Counted from the first letter of the stretch, positions 30,923 to 43,065 are shown. The stretch is 64,000 nt of DNA from Platerodrilus igneus (GCA_036346225.1 JARFIW010000835.1:605829-669828); one strand, 5' to 3'. Numbers and translations: made by a program. The notes: a model not told the origin generated them from the letters alone.

Positions 30923-31905
30923 CAACTGCGTCGGTATGTGTTTCGCTGTTGCAGGGCGTGTCGCAGCGCTCAACATCTGTCGACCGTGGTGACGCTACAT
31001 CTGGACCCCATCACCCGGACGCTTTGCTGACTCACCTCCGTGGATGCAATGGGCACACGATAATAGCTGGCACTTGGAAATATGTTATATTAGTTTTCCC
31101 ATGTATCGGGAGCACCTCTTTTCTTCCTACTTTGGTTGCTCGTGCGTCGCTGGTGCTCCATAGTACTTCACTACATAATTATTAAAATTTGTTCTAGCAT
31201 AAATAATATTTTTTTTTACTTTAACACCCTGTTGTTATGAGCAAGCATAAACAACAGCAAGTATAAACAGTAATTTCTCTTTCCTTTCTTTTATAAATGA
31301 AAACTAAATGTCAAACAAAATGCGCACTTTGTAAGTAAATTTCTAAAATTTGTTCTTTATAATACCACTATTTATTTATTTTGTTTTTGTTGAGTCAAAT
31401 CCAATTCTTTTTTATTAATGTTTACTGTAAGTAAAAAATCAATGGCGATGTATTTTTTGGGTTGCTAGGAACCCCCCCCCACCCCTTCTCCGAATTGGTA
31501 GTTAGCCCGGTATTTCTACGTTTCTTGCGTTCTGGTCGTCATCGTGAGTCATTCCGGTCCGCACTTTAAATATCCTTTCTATTTCTATCTGACCCGTACG
31601 CTGCACAACGTACCAGAATAAACAAAATAGATCTGCAGATGATCAATCTAACGAGGCAAAACTTTAGGTGCAGAAAATCGAGGCCTTGTTGGACGTCAGA
31701 TATCAAATTACTGTAAAACCAGCGACACAACCAAAAGGATGAGTTGGCTAAGCACAGTTGGAAATTGGGGTAGGGAATAGTAGAAACGCCATACCACAAA
31801 CTAACTAGCTGAAATAAAAGAATATTAGAGTACCTGTAAAAATAAATTATCACGACAGAACGTTGTCTGTCTAATAAAAGCAACATAAAGTAATAAACCG
31901 ATAAA
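30923..31905. other. Mixed non-coding stretch with a GC-richer islet
   Basis: The islet at about 30940-31080 follows TTTCGCTGTTGCAG, an acceptor-like sequence, and one frame stays open through SQRSTSVDRGDATSG, HHPDALLTHLRGCNGHTII. It could be a diverged exon or a repeat; no family is recognised. The rest is AT-rich with a C10 run near 31471. Confidence 0.35.
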
Positions 31906-32465
31906 TACAGGGTGTTTTATTAACAATGGGACAACGGTTAATTGGAAATACTATGCAACAAATAATGACCATTGAGCCAAATTTCTCTTATCCGAATGTT
32001 GTTGGTTTAAGAAGTGCAGAGTTTTGAAGGTTATAATTTTATTTTAATTTTTTGACATTATTTTGAAAATTTTTGAGTTATCGACTTGAAAAATTGGCAT
32101 CTGTATGTTTTTGGGTACAGAGAAAAAAATATGAAACTATTTTTAACTTTGGTCATAGGTGGCGGTACTTACAACTTTTCGTTGTGATTAATTAGCCATA
32201 ACTTTTTACCCTCTACATCTAGCGTACAACCTGAAATCTGAAAGAGCAACCCTTTTTACATAGAAAACGTAAACATACCAATTTTCAAGTCTATAATTCA
32301 AAAATTTTTGGATTAATGCCAAAAGATTGAAATAAAATTAACTTTAAAAAGTCTGTACTTTTAAACCATCAACATTCGGATAAGAAAAATTTGGCTCAAT
32401 AGTCATTATTTGATGCATAGTACCTCCAATTAACCGTTGCCCCATTGTTAATGAAATATCCTGTA
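31906..32465. mobile_element. Foldback (long inverted repeat) MITE-like element
   Basis: The left end TACAGGGTGTTTTATTAACA is matched by the reverse complement of the right end, TACAGGATATTTCATTAACA. Pairing continues inward for more than 200 bases per arm (ACGGTTAATTGGA, TAATGACCATTGAGCCAAAT, TTATCCGAATGTTG, GACTTGAAAAATTGG), leaving a loop of roughly 130 bases. It is flanked by TA on both sides, as for Tc1/mariner-type insertions. No coding capacity. The superfamily is inferred only from TA and the CAGGGTG end. Confidence 0.85.
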
Positions 32466-32573
32466 TAATGGTTTTAGCAATTTCTTTTATATAGAAAATT
32501 TCTTTAACTGTTAAGTTTTCAGTAATCACAATTTATAAATAGCAGTTATGTAGAGCAAACTTACTATAGGTGT

Positions 32574-32576
32574 ATA

Positions 32577-32636
<60 letters not shown>
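32574..32636. repeat. (AT)n microsatellite, tract 2
   Basis: Two long AT runs separated by ATT, nearly self-complementary. It forms the left limit of the first ~2-kb unit. Confidence 0.95.
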
Positions 32637-32641
<5 letters not shown>

Positions 32642-34652
32642 GTTTTAAAAAGATCAAAAATAAATGTAAACGAAGCAATCTCAAAACACCCTGTATAAAG
32701 GAACAACCAGAAATTACGTGCGAAAGTTATATTAGTTAATTCATTTTTAAGTATCAGGTATTAACGAAATTTTATAAATAATTAATGAAATTTAAGTAGG
32801 TTTGCAAAGAAATTAAATGGTAGAAGCCAATGCCATTAATTTAGTGATTAATGTGAATTTAATTGAACGATTATTGATGAATGATATGCATAAAAGCGTT
32901 TAAAAACCCCGTAATACCAAGATGAGACGCGTTGCTAACTTACAATTATATCAGTAGGGTTTGAAATATGTGGAATATCCAACTAGTAGAAGTGTTATTT
33001 AAAATGTTACGATTGAACACCTGCGTATTTTCTAAAGGTCAAGTTCTGCTTAAATTTTGTAGATAACAAATGGTTACAGAGAATGTCGGATAAACCGTTG
33101 CTTATTCACGGGAAATGCTAATGAGGGGGTTATTTAACTCACGTAGAGAGTCCACGTGAGGTAGACAGCGCACAAACAAGGATATTGATTTTCAACCACT
33201 CAGACAAGGTTAGAATGAGACGTAGAAAACGTATAAGCATGAGACCACAATAGAATAGGAGGGATTTGAGAAACGTCATTAAGTCTACGATTGGTCGAGA
33301 TGTTAGTTCGACTTTATATAGACACGCGGATAGTGTAGCGTGATTTTCTTAAAAATTTATAACGAGATACGGAAATTCGCGGATCTGAAAATCGGGGTTG
33401 AGTGCAAAATTGTGGGAATGTGTTGTTATGTGCAGGGTATTTTGAATAACCGTGGCCAGGAGATGGCAAGTAAAAGATATAAATAGTTTAGGAGAATATT
33501 ATTAAAGCCCTTATTATTTCGATCGTCCCGAAAGCACGTATGAAAGTTAACATGAGTTGTAAGTATTATAAAATCATTTAAATTGTATTGCTTAGTGGTA
33601 GCCTCTAAATTAATTAAAACGCGGTTAGTGTGCCGAAAAAACTTATTTTAATTGAGGTATCACCTATAGTTTTTATCAACTCGTGTCGGGACATTAAGTA
33701 ACGTAGATTACTGTGAAAGAAGTATAATTGAAATGAAATTTGGAATTTGGTTACACCGAGAAGGCGGCGTTGGCGGATCAACTTAGAGGGAGTTCGTCTA
33801 GTAATAGCGAGGAACGACCTGCAGACCTGGTAGGAAATTACATGGATTCATCTACAGAGCGGAGATCTTGTAGAATTTCCAGGTAACGATTTAAAATTTG
33901 TGATTCCTATCAACTGTAAATATTGGGGTGGCGTATGAGAGTGTTTTTCAAGGTAGAGTGAATTATTTACGTATTGAACAGAATATGTGTAAATAACTTT
34001 ATTACGGTATTCAACTAGAAATTGAAGGTGTCTAGAAAGCTTTTAAACGTTCCCTCAGAACGTGAAATTTTGTGAAAAGTACATGGCTTTGTTTTTTTTG
34101 TTTTAGAGTATGCAAAGTAGAAGGGCATACATTAGTTGGGTTATTATGAGCTCACCATACCCCACAGTTTACTTAGATTATTAAAATAAATAAATAAATT
34201 AGAAAGAAGGAATTTTAGAAAAGGTATTATTCAAGGTCCATTTACTCCGAGTACTTTTTATGTGTTTGATGATCTTAAAATTAAATACAGGACATTACAA
34301 AATAAAATTTACTGAAGTGTAACGTGAACAATAAAATATGGACAATAATGAATTGCATTTGTAAATAGGAATAAATAAAAGATTGTATGTTGGTTGTATT
34401 TTGTGGTTTTATTGGGAGTGTGCGAGAATGATAGAATTTGAGAGTGAATATAGATATCCAAAAGGAGGTCCAAATGAGCTAGCCGGAAGCAGTTGAAGAA
34501 GGCCATTCAACCGAGGAAGAGAGGAAAACGGGTAAGAAATATTTTTTTTGACTTATTTAAATTTTTGGAAATTTTTCTATTTTCGAATTTGAAAATTTAA
34601 TAAAATTTTCGAATATATTTTTGTTGGTGAGGATTTTACCCGAGTTCCACGG

Positions 34653-34653
<1 letters not shown>
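32637..34653 (+). repeat. ~2.1-kb LTR-like unit X
   Basis: The most diverged of three related units lying head to tail between (AT)n tracts. Shared with units A and B: a TATAAATA box followed by GGAG(A/G) and TATTAAAGC(C/T)CT, then a GTAA donor-like site, GGGTTAT(A)(C)TGAGCTCACCATA (34135-34160) and a block with TATCCA(A)AAGGAGG / GAGCTAGCC near the end. The frame at 34309-34506 (minus) is not credible. Could be solo LTRs of one family or a satellite-like tandem expansion. Confidence 0.55.
33478..33890 (+). promoter_or_regulatory. TATA box and downstream donor-like site, unit X
   Basis: TATAAATA at 33478-33485 and CCAG/GTAACG at about 33883, 405 bases apart. The same pair recurs in units A, B and at 42.59 kb. 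No coding frame is seen between, so a non-coding first exon is the natural reading. Confidence 0.4.

Positions 34654-34699
<46 letters not shown>
34654..34699. repeat. (AT)n microsatellite, tract 3, in an inverted repeat
   Basis: TTCCACGGCA precedes and TTGTCGTGGAA follows the tract, so the flanks pair with one mismatch and the whole 70-base region can fold on itself. Confidence 0.95.
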
Positions 34700-34701
<2 letters not shown>

Positions 34702-36798
34702 CGTGGAAATTATAGGTTAACAAGGATAGATAGGTCTAGATAATAAATTTTTAACGACTGTGTACATAGGAAATAGGAACAACTTTTTTACGCGCCAAAT
34801 AAATTAGTTTGACATTGTTAACGGACGGATAATAAGATATTTTTGTATTTCTAAATCAGAATGTTAAATTTGCATAACGTGTAGAAGCTTTATAGTACAT
34901 GAAACTCAAGGATACGCATAATTAGTTTTAACGTTTTAAATCAAGCGCATCAGATAAGAAACGGAGCTTTTGGGTATAGAAAATTAATAATTTAAACGCA
35001 TATTTTCATTTAACTAAACTACACGTTGGTTATACAGATCCTAAGAAATGCTAAAACTCGGAATTATAATTTCAAACGGAGAGTTTGCTTCATAGAAACA
35101 CCTGATAGTTAAAATGTCAAGTTCAAAGAACTTAAATGAACGTTGGCACAGAATTCTGTAGAATTGTTTGTAACGGAACGATGCGACGAGCTACTAAAAT
35201 AACAGATGCTTTGAAGGCAAAGTGAAATGGAATATCCATAATGTAAAACAGACAGAGAACACGTATAATAAAACGTTGGTTAAAATACTCGTCTAAAGTA
35301 TGCGGTAGATTTGGAGGTCAATCACAATAAAGATTTTCTGTTGCTTGAGTGGGATTCTAAAAGAAACAGTAAATATGAATTAAGCGAGGCAAGATAGCTA
35401 GGGGTTGGACGTTAAAAACGGGGGAAAGCAATCTAATTGATTGAAAGCGAGAAGTTTCAAGAAGCTCGCAACGGTTATATGTTGTTGAACAGATTTCAAT
35501 GTAAAAGAAGGGGTAGACTGGGAATTTTCGGACGTAGAAGTTTGTTACGTACAAAATTTGTAGAATCTGTTTTGAAAAATAGGCTTTTCAATGGAAATAG
35601 GGTCCGTAAGGCGTGTACAAGATCATATAAATACACTAGGAGAGGTATTAAAGCTCTCTTACTTACTTGCTCTTACTTGCTCTTACTTTTTAATGATTCT
35701 CGTACGCCGCTTGTTCGTGTGACTTATAATATGACATCCTAAATTAAAAGTGTGTAAAACGCAGTTAGTAACGTACATCGATAATTTATTAACAGTGTGA
35801 TTTGCACAAGTAGGTACTAGATTATAGACGGTGCTGTTACTACACGCAAAAGTACTAGTGAAAGAATGGTACTAGGGTAAGCGAGTCGAGAAGTTTGAAA
35901 CAAGAATGCGTGAAGTTTAGTGATTACGGAAGATTAAGCTTGGTCGAGACAATTATCGGGGTAGAAACACTGAAGGCGGTTGCAGATATTTGGATAGCGA
36001 GTGAAAAATGAGTTGGATCTATGGATAACAACGAAATGTATGGACACAACGACGAGGGTTTTGGAACACATCTTCAGAGGTAGGGATGGAAGAAGCTTAC
36101 TCTAGGTAAAAAAATTAATTTCTTGCCTTTGCTTGAATATTTGTGCTGGTATTTTGTGCTTGAGTGTTCTGACTTATTGGGGGTGTATTTTATTACCATA
36201 AAAACTTATTTGAAGGGATGTATGTAAAGGACAATTGATATTTATTATTTAAACATGTTAACAAATGACATAATAATTTTGTTGTAAGGAGTAAAAGGGT
36301 CTTTAAGTTTGTTTTAAACAAAAATGCAATGTTTAAAAGCATTTAGAGTAACTGGGTTATACTGAGCTCACCATAACCAGAATAAAACTCAATTTAGGGT
36401 TGCACGATGGGCCCATCTACTTGTCTTAAATAAATTTGTTAAAATAAATCGTAATCATGAAATTTTAAAAGGTTTAAGGATTGAGATGGTAAAATTTTAT
36501 GAAACTGTATATACAAATATGTAAATCTTTTCTTGCTAATGGAAACTTTTTAATATGTGTAAATAAAAAGGTTGTTGCATTATTTGAGTGGTAATTTCAT
36601 TTGACTGTATATGTGAGAAAGAATGAACTTAGGATGGTAAATATCCAGGAAGAAGCAGATTTTAGAGCTAGCCAGGGTGTGCAGAAATAAGGAGGCGTTC
36701 CAGAGGATTTTTTTATTAAATTTTCAGAAAATTTTTATGTCGGCCCAATAACGCTGGGACTCGAAGGCGATCCTGATATCTTTTAGAGGAATCCACTG

Positions 36799-36800
<2 letters not shown>
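34700..36800 (+). repeat. ~2.1-kb LTR-like unit A
   Basis: Starts TGTCGTGGAAATTATAGG and ends ATCCACTGCA; the ends are short imperfect inverted repeats, TG...CA, as in an LTR. It is clearly homologous along its length to unit B (36833-39025). Near the end stands TCGGCCCAATAACG, similar to a primer-binding site. The frame 35437-35742 is not conserved in unit B and is rejected. Confidence 0.7.
35626..36112 (+). promoter_or_regulatory. TATA box and downstream donor-like site, unit A
   Basis: TATAAATACACTAGGAGAGG at 35626, then TATTAAAGCTCTC; CTAG/GTAAAA at about 36106, 480 bases downstream. Confidence 0.4.

Positions 36801-36832
<32 letters not shown>
36801..36832. repeat. (AT)n microsatellite, tract 4
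   Basis: Flanked by CCACTGCA and TTGTCGTGG, again an imperfect inverted repeat. Confidence 0.95.
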
Positions 36833-36835
<3 letters not shown>

Positions 36836-39025
36836 CGTGGAATTATAGGTTAAATAGGTCTAGATAATAAAATTTTAACAATTGTGTATATAGGAAATAG
36901 GAACAATTTATTTACGCGCCAAATTAATCAGTTTAGATAGTGAAGACGGACAGTTATTAACATATTTTGTATTTCTAGATCAGAAGGTTAAAATTGCATA
37001 AAGGGAAGAAGCTTTAGGGTACATGAAAACTCAAGGATACGCATAAATTAGTTGTAATAGTTTAAATCAAGCGCATGGGATAAGAAACGGAGCTTTTGAG
37101 TATAGAAAATCAATAATTTAAACGCATATTTTCATTTAAATAAACGAAAACGTTCGTTATACAAATCCTAAGAAGTGGTAAAACTCGGAACTATTACTTT
37201 ATACGGATAAGTTGCTTCGAAGAGACACCTGTTAGTTAAATGTCAAGTTCCAAAGAACTGAATTATACGTTGAGACAGAATTTCTGTGGAATTGGGTGTA
37301 ACGGTCGGTCCGACCAGCTACTAATATAACAAGTGCTTTGAAGACTAAGGAAATGAAAGATTCATAACGTAAGACCGACAGAGACACGTATACGAAAACG
37401 TTAGTTACAACACGTCTAAAATACCCGGAAATTTGAAGGCCAACAACAATATCGATTTTCTGTAGCTTGAGAGGGCTTCTGAAAGAGACAATAAATATGG
37501 GCAAAACGAAGAGAGGTAGCTAAGAGGTGGAACGTTATAACGGGGGAAAGCAATATCATTGGTCTAAGGCTAGCAGTTTTGAGAAGCTCGCGTTCGTTGA
37601 TGTTATTGAAAGAATTTCAGAATAACAGCACGGTAATCTCGAAATTTTTCAGACGTTACAATCAAAATTTTGAGAATTGATTTTAAAAATAAACTTTTCA
37701 ATGAAAAGAGGTTCCGTGAGGGGTTTAAATACACGGGGGGAAATTATTAAAGCTCTCTTGCTCTTAGATCTTATAGCGTTTAGATCGCTTACGTAATTGC
37801 TATTACGTCCTCTTACGTTGTATTGATTATTGTGTATTCGTTGAAGTAGCATGCCACATCCTATTTTAAAGTGTGTAAAACTGTTAGTAACGTACCGGAA
37901 TGTATTAAGAGTGATTTGTACAAGTGGGTGCTAGCGTGACAAAAGGTGCAGTTACTACACGATGCAATCTAATGATAGGATGGTACTTGGGTAAGCGAAT
38001 CGAAAGCTTAACGAGTATGCGTAAAGTGTAGTGGTATGGAAGGTAAAGTTTGGTCAAGACAATTATCCCGGTAGAATTACTAAAGGTGGTGGCAGAGATT
38101 TCGATAGTGAGTGGGGATAAGTTGGATCCATAATCACGATGTATATGGACACAACGACGAGGGTTTTTGGTACACATCTTCAGAGGTAGCGATGGACGAA
38201 GCTTACTCTAAGTAAAGAAAATTAATTTCTTGCTTTTGGCTTGAACATTTGTGCTGATATTTTTGTGTTTGAGTGTTTTCACTTATTGGGGGTGTATTTT
38301 ATTACCATAAAAACTCATTTAAAGGGGTATATGTACAGGACAATTAATATTTCTTATTGAAAAATGTTTATTGATGATATAAAAGTGTTGTTGTAAGGAG
38401 TAAACGGGTCTTTAGCTTTATTTTAAATAAAAATGCGGGGTTTAAAAGCATTTAGAGTAACTAGGTTATACTGATCTCAAAATAGACCAGATTAAAAATC
38501 AATTTAGGGTTGCACGACGGGCCCATCTACTCGTCTAAGATAAAATTGTTGAAATATACTAAAATTATGAAATTTTAAAAACGATTTAAACATTGAGATG
38601 GTAACAGTTTTCATCAAACTGTATGTACCAATGTGTAAATATTTTCTTAATAAAGGAAACTTGTTAATATGTGTAAATAAGAAAGTTGTGTGTCTTGTTG
38701 CATTATTTGAGTGGTAATTTCATTTGACTGTGTTCGTGAGAAAGGAATGTACTTAGGATGGTAGGTATTCAAGAAGAAGCAAATTTCTGAGCTAGCCAGT
38801 GTGTGCAGAAATAAGGAGGCGTTCTAAAGGAATAGTAAGATTTTTTTTATTTTTATTTCAGAGAAATTTTGTCGGCCCAACAACGAAAGCGATCTAAAAA
38901 TGGTTTAGAGGAATTTCACTGCATTTTTATGACACCCAATCCGTGGGGCTAGAATTTCTTTAGTCAGAGATCCACTGCAATTTTATGGCGCCCAATCCGT
39001 GAGGTAAGAATTGGTTTAGAGAGAT
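36833..39025 (+). repeat. ~2.1-kb LTR-like unit B
   Basis: A close relative of unit A: TGTCGTGGAATTATAGG at the start, then the same order of blocks including ACAACGACGAGGGTTTT and GGGTTGCACGA(C/T)GGGCCC. The right end carries the ~55-base tandem motif at 38860-39028 and ends CACTGCA. Scattered substitutions and single-base gaps show that the duplication is not recent. Confidence 0.7.
37723..38215 (+). promoter_or_regulatory. TATA-like box and downstream donor-like site, unit B
   Basis: TTTAAATACACGGGG at 37723 followed by TATTAAAGCTCTC; CTAAGTAAAG at about 38210, 488 bases downstream. The donor has decayed from GGTAA to AGTAA. Confidence 0.35.
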
Positions 39026-39028
39026 CCA
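38860..39028 (+). repeat. ~55-base tandem motif with PBS-like core
   Basis: Three tandem units: TCGGCCCAACAACG...TTTCACTGCA, TATGACACCCAATCCGTGGGG...GATCCACTGCA and TATGGCGCCCAATCCGTGAGG...GATCCACTGCA. TGGCGCCCAA is a common gypsy-type primer-binding site. The reverse complement of the same unit lies at 15919-15975. Confidence 0.75.
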
Positions 39029-39034
39029 CTGCAA

Positions 39035-39077
<43 letters not shown>
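39029..39077. repeat. (AT)n microsatellite, tract 5
   Basis: Starts AATAAATATAT after CACTGCA and ends before TTGCTATACT. Confidence 0.95.
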
Positions 39078-39078
<1 letters not shown>

Positions 39079-40965
39079 CTATACTATTCGCGGAATTTTC
39101 TTGCCCCTACTTTGGGCTGTTATTTTTATTACTATGAACTGGAATTCTTGAACCCCTTCGTTGTGCGCCTTATTAATTTTCTACGTACTCTAAATTATTG
39201 GACCACCATTTTAATATTCACTATAAATTGTAATTATCTCCTCCTCCGGCTGTCTTTCTTAATGTTGCTATCAACTGGACTTTATCTTCAAACAACTTTA
39301 TCTACCAATGGCAAAATTCGATACGTTACCGCCTTGCGGGTTATCAATTTCCTATTCAACTTGTGGCTCCGCCTTTGTACTATTTAAATCTTATGACCTC
39401 GGCTAGCATTTATTTGGAATTATAAAATTCAGTAAATTTCGATTTTATATAATAAAACCAATATGTTATGTACAGCTTTAGAAATTATTTGTAATACATT
39501 TTCAATTAGTTAACCTTATAAATTTCATTTATTAACAACCATCTACTATGTACTCAAAAACCCAAAGTTACCAAAAAAACTTATTATCTTTACCAACAAA
39601 GTGTAGAATATTCTAAAGCTGTTATCATATTACTCATTCTATACGTATGCAACCTCTTTTGTTGACTCTTTCACAAGCATATCATATTTAGCAAATTCAA
39701 TATTAAAAATAAAATAAAATTTATATAGAAAACAAATGTCTTATAACTAAAAATCTGACCTGGTTTTATCTTTTTTCACATCGACGCTTCCCATAAAAAT
39801 GATCTTCCCCAATTCTGGATTCCATTCAAATTATTGCCATTACACTATGGACCACCATATACACCCCAATTTATCTCAATTCTTCAAACTTAGACTTTTA
39901 TCATTCTTGCCCCAGACTTAAAATTGTAGTTTGTTTCATCCCTGTACTTCAAAATTGTATTATTCTTCTTTTCCCCTGGACATCTAAATTGTATTACTGT
40001 ATTTGTCCCTTAACATCAGAATCATAGTCTATTTCCCTCAGACCTCGAAGCCCTATTATTTTTATGTCTTAGTTTACAATAAATTCATTAAAAGCGTGCT
40101 TACGTTTAAACGGCAATTATAATCTTCATATTCGCACTCATTTTATTTCACTTTTATAATTATTACGTATTACTTTGTTTTAATGGCAACGCACTTCGGC
40201 CTTTGTTGAGTTCAAAACTGACTTTCTTATCAAGGTGCTTGCTAATATAATCTCGAATTCCCACTCCATCCGTGGGTATGGTCTAGAACTCGTCGCTTGT
40301 TTCTGACCAATCAAATAATTTCATTTAGAGCAGTTTCTGATGTAATGCTCCACGATTCCCCATAATCACAACCTGCCCGCAGCTGTCTTTCATTATCAAC
40401 ATGCTGTATTTTGATAGATTACTTGCTTTTCCATAAACAACTGATGCAACTTGACTTTAAATTTTCATGTTTACATGCGATTCACGCAATTTTTAATCAT
40501 TTCTCTTATCAAAAATGGTTAGATCTTTGTACGCATTTATATTAACTACCTGAAACTCTATTTCTATATCCGTATTAATTTAATCGTCTGGAACTCTTTT
40601 TCTTAATGCGTGTCTAATTACACTTTATCATTTATTCCTAAATATACGCGTGCTTCCACTGAAAAATATCCTTATTTGTTTTACCTAAATTAACTAAACT
40701 TTATCTACAGGGTATTTAATATTTACTATCTACTTAATACATGTATTTCTCATTCTTACGCCAACTATGCGTCTTCCTATGTTTACCTGCGTCGCCCAAA
40801 AACTATTTCTACTTTATATACAGGGTGTTGACTACTTAGTATCTACAAACTATGTCTATTTCTTAATTATTTCTTTAAATAAGTGCAGTTTTCTGCCTAT
40901 TCTAATTACTCATTCCTGAACGACCTTTATTATAACGTGCACCCTTAAACAACCCCTTATCACAG

Positions 40966-40967
<2 letters not shown>
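39078..40967. other. AT-rich block between two (AT)n tracts
   Basis: No coding domain. Its ends TTGCTATACT and ATCACAGCAA form a short imperfect inverted repeat, so it may be another member of the flank-sharing group or one insertion. It contains two ACAGGGT(A/G)TT words (40711, 40821), like the foldback element end. The 103-codon frame from about 39076 is hydrophobic but opens next to the AT tract and has no motif. Confidence 0.4.

Positions 40968-41002
<35 letters not shown>
40968..41002. repeat. (AT)n microsatellite, tract 6
   Basis: Left flank TCACAGCA, the reverse complement of the right flank of tract 1. Confidence 0.95.
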
Positions 41003-41003
<1 letters not shown>

Positions 41004-41159
41004 ATTTAATGACGCTGCACGTCGATGTAATTATTCAAATGGTCTTTTTCTGATCACCACGGCTCTGTGTATTTTAATCTCCTGAAATTTTAAATCTGCC
41101 TCGACTAGCCCAGTTTAATTTACACAGAGTGCACAACGTTACGGTAATCAAATAGTTTA

Positions 41160-41430
41160 CCCCTTTTTCCCTAAAACGTTCTCCTGCTTTAAATGATAAA
41201 ACGAAGTCGATTAATATTTGTATAATGAGAAAAGAAAAATAATTTACACTTCACAGCTTAATCTGTTTGACTGTATGATAAAATTAACCCCTGAATCAAA
41301 TAACAATAAATTTTAAATTATTTTTCTTTTAATTAATGAAACTCCCTTTTTTTAAAGCCAGCAAAATGTCGTGTGTACTCTACTAGAAATTTCGCTGAAC
41401 GTTTAAGATTTTTCTTTGTTTACGAAATTT
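41160..41430 (+). repeat. Dispersed repeat, copy 2 of 2
   Basis: Matches 3960-4290 in the same orientation (CACTTCACAGCTT, AACCCCTGAATCA, AAAGCCAGCAAAA, GAACGTTTAAG). Confidence 0.6.
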
Positions 41431-42585
41431 TTCACGTATCAAAATTAATTTTTGTTGACTTCTTCCGTAAAGTATTCAAGTTTAAAATATATGCAAATGT
41501 GTAAAATTTAATAATTTTTCTGAAAAGTTTTAGTAATTCAAAAGTTTCGCATAATTTGTTTTAAGAAGTATAGCAAGGGTTATATAGCATTTCAAAGGTC
41601 AGACTGTAAATAGAATATGTATTTAAATCGTAGTTCATAAGTGTAGACATAATCTGTAAAAAGCTTTAACATTGTCGATTTTATAATTAGCTTAAGCAGG
41701 GAGTTATAGCAAAGAGGAATAGTGGACCATAAACAGATATTATTTGTTAAATTGTAACATTTAAGTGCAGATAGTCAAAAGCTTTATTCGAAATGGCCGT
41801 TACATTGTTTGTTAAATATGTTGTGGAAAGATATAGTTTCCTAGTATAACGAATGCGACCGTTGAAAGTTTTCTAACAATTTTAATGAGGAGCGTTAACG
41901 ATGAGACAAAAATAACAAGGCAATTCTCTGAAGGGTGGCAGGTTGTGCCGATTAACACGAATCTATTGTTTGTGTGGCATGGGTAAAGTTTAAACAGGTG
42001 TCAACACAGAACGAAGAGGAATTATAGGGTTTATAGTATAGATATAAATAGGATAAAGATATCGTGTATTAAGTGTTTGTTTAATACGAGGGAAAGCAAG
42101 AATAAGATAAAAGATGGAGAGTGAAGGATAGAAATGCCACGTATTCGCAAAGACATAGTTGAGTGGGGCATTTCATCGGTCAGAGATACAAGTTGTTAAA
42201 GGAAAATAAAAGGGATTATTTTAGGCAGTATGAGTGAAAGAACGAAAGATGGGTTGTGGGGTTTGTTAAACTTGAGGTCCAGGCAAGGTCGTGGAATAAA
42301 AACCAATTGGTGGCAAGACAAAGTAAGAGATAGGAGAGTAAGTGCTTATATTAGAGGCATATAGATAGAACAGTAGAGGCGTGCTTAACGATAACTTTGG
42401 CCAGCAGGGATTAGTTTTCAGGGAATATCGCGACGGTTGGAACAGATAGGAAAAATTTCTTAGATTTCGACGGCAGTTGATGTTGGTATACAAATTTTGG
42501 AGAAAATTGAAGACGGTTGAGTGTTTGTATGTGTATATTTTACAAAATTTTAAGAACTGACAAGTTTTAGTGGGGGAGAAAAATG

Positions 42586-43065
42586 TATATAAGCACCAGG
42601 AGTTAATAGTGGGGCTCTCTAACATTATACGTTCTTCGTAGTGAATTAACTTACAGCTAAAAGTCAACCTTGTAATATACAACCAATACAAGTTGGTATT
42701 GAGTTGCAACAAGCTATCAGTATAAAAAATATAAATGTTTTAAAGTACAATACTACTAAAGAAGTAAGTACAAACTGCTTGATATTATGTAATTGTATGG
42801 AGAGTGCGAAGCTTGCTCTAAAATAAAGTAGAAGTCTAGGGCTGAGTGATTTGGTTGCGTACCAAAGATAAACAAGAGCAGTAGCAGAATTGGGGGAGTT
42901 TGGAAGTACCGTCATACTGGTTGATGGGAGAACACAATAGCGGTGTGCAGTTACGGCTGGTGCATTCCAGATTTGGGACGTTCCTGAAGGCGAAGTCACC
43001 GATGAAAGGCAGCAGTTGTGATAGAGATCGTAGATCCATGGGTTATGATAAAATCCAGGTAACTG
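42586..43065 (+). promoter_or_regulatory. TATA box and downstream donor-like site, fourth unit
   Basis: TATATAAGCACCAGGAGTTA at 42586 followed by GGGGCTCTC; CCAG/GTAACTG at about 43058, 472 bases downstream, the same architecture as in units X, A and B. Confidence 0.35.

Noticed and set aside
35437..35742. 101-codon frame in unit A
   Set aside because: Not open in the homologous unit B, so not maintained.
34654..36832. Element defined as a transposon inserted into (AT)n with AT target duplications
   Set aside because: The AT flanks make target duplications unreadable, and inverted flanks across the tracts fit other models, so the units are listed as LTR-like repeats only.
39076..39387. 103-codon hydrophobic frame
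   Set aside because: Starts at the edge of an AT tract, has no motif, and hydrophobic codons (TTT, ATT, TTA) are expected in AT-rich DNA.
40968..43065. Large inverted repeat centred on the AT tract at 41 kb
   Set aside because: TATA-like boxes lie at equal distances on both sides, but the sequences next to the tract are not complementary.
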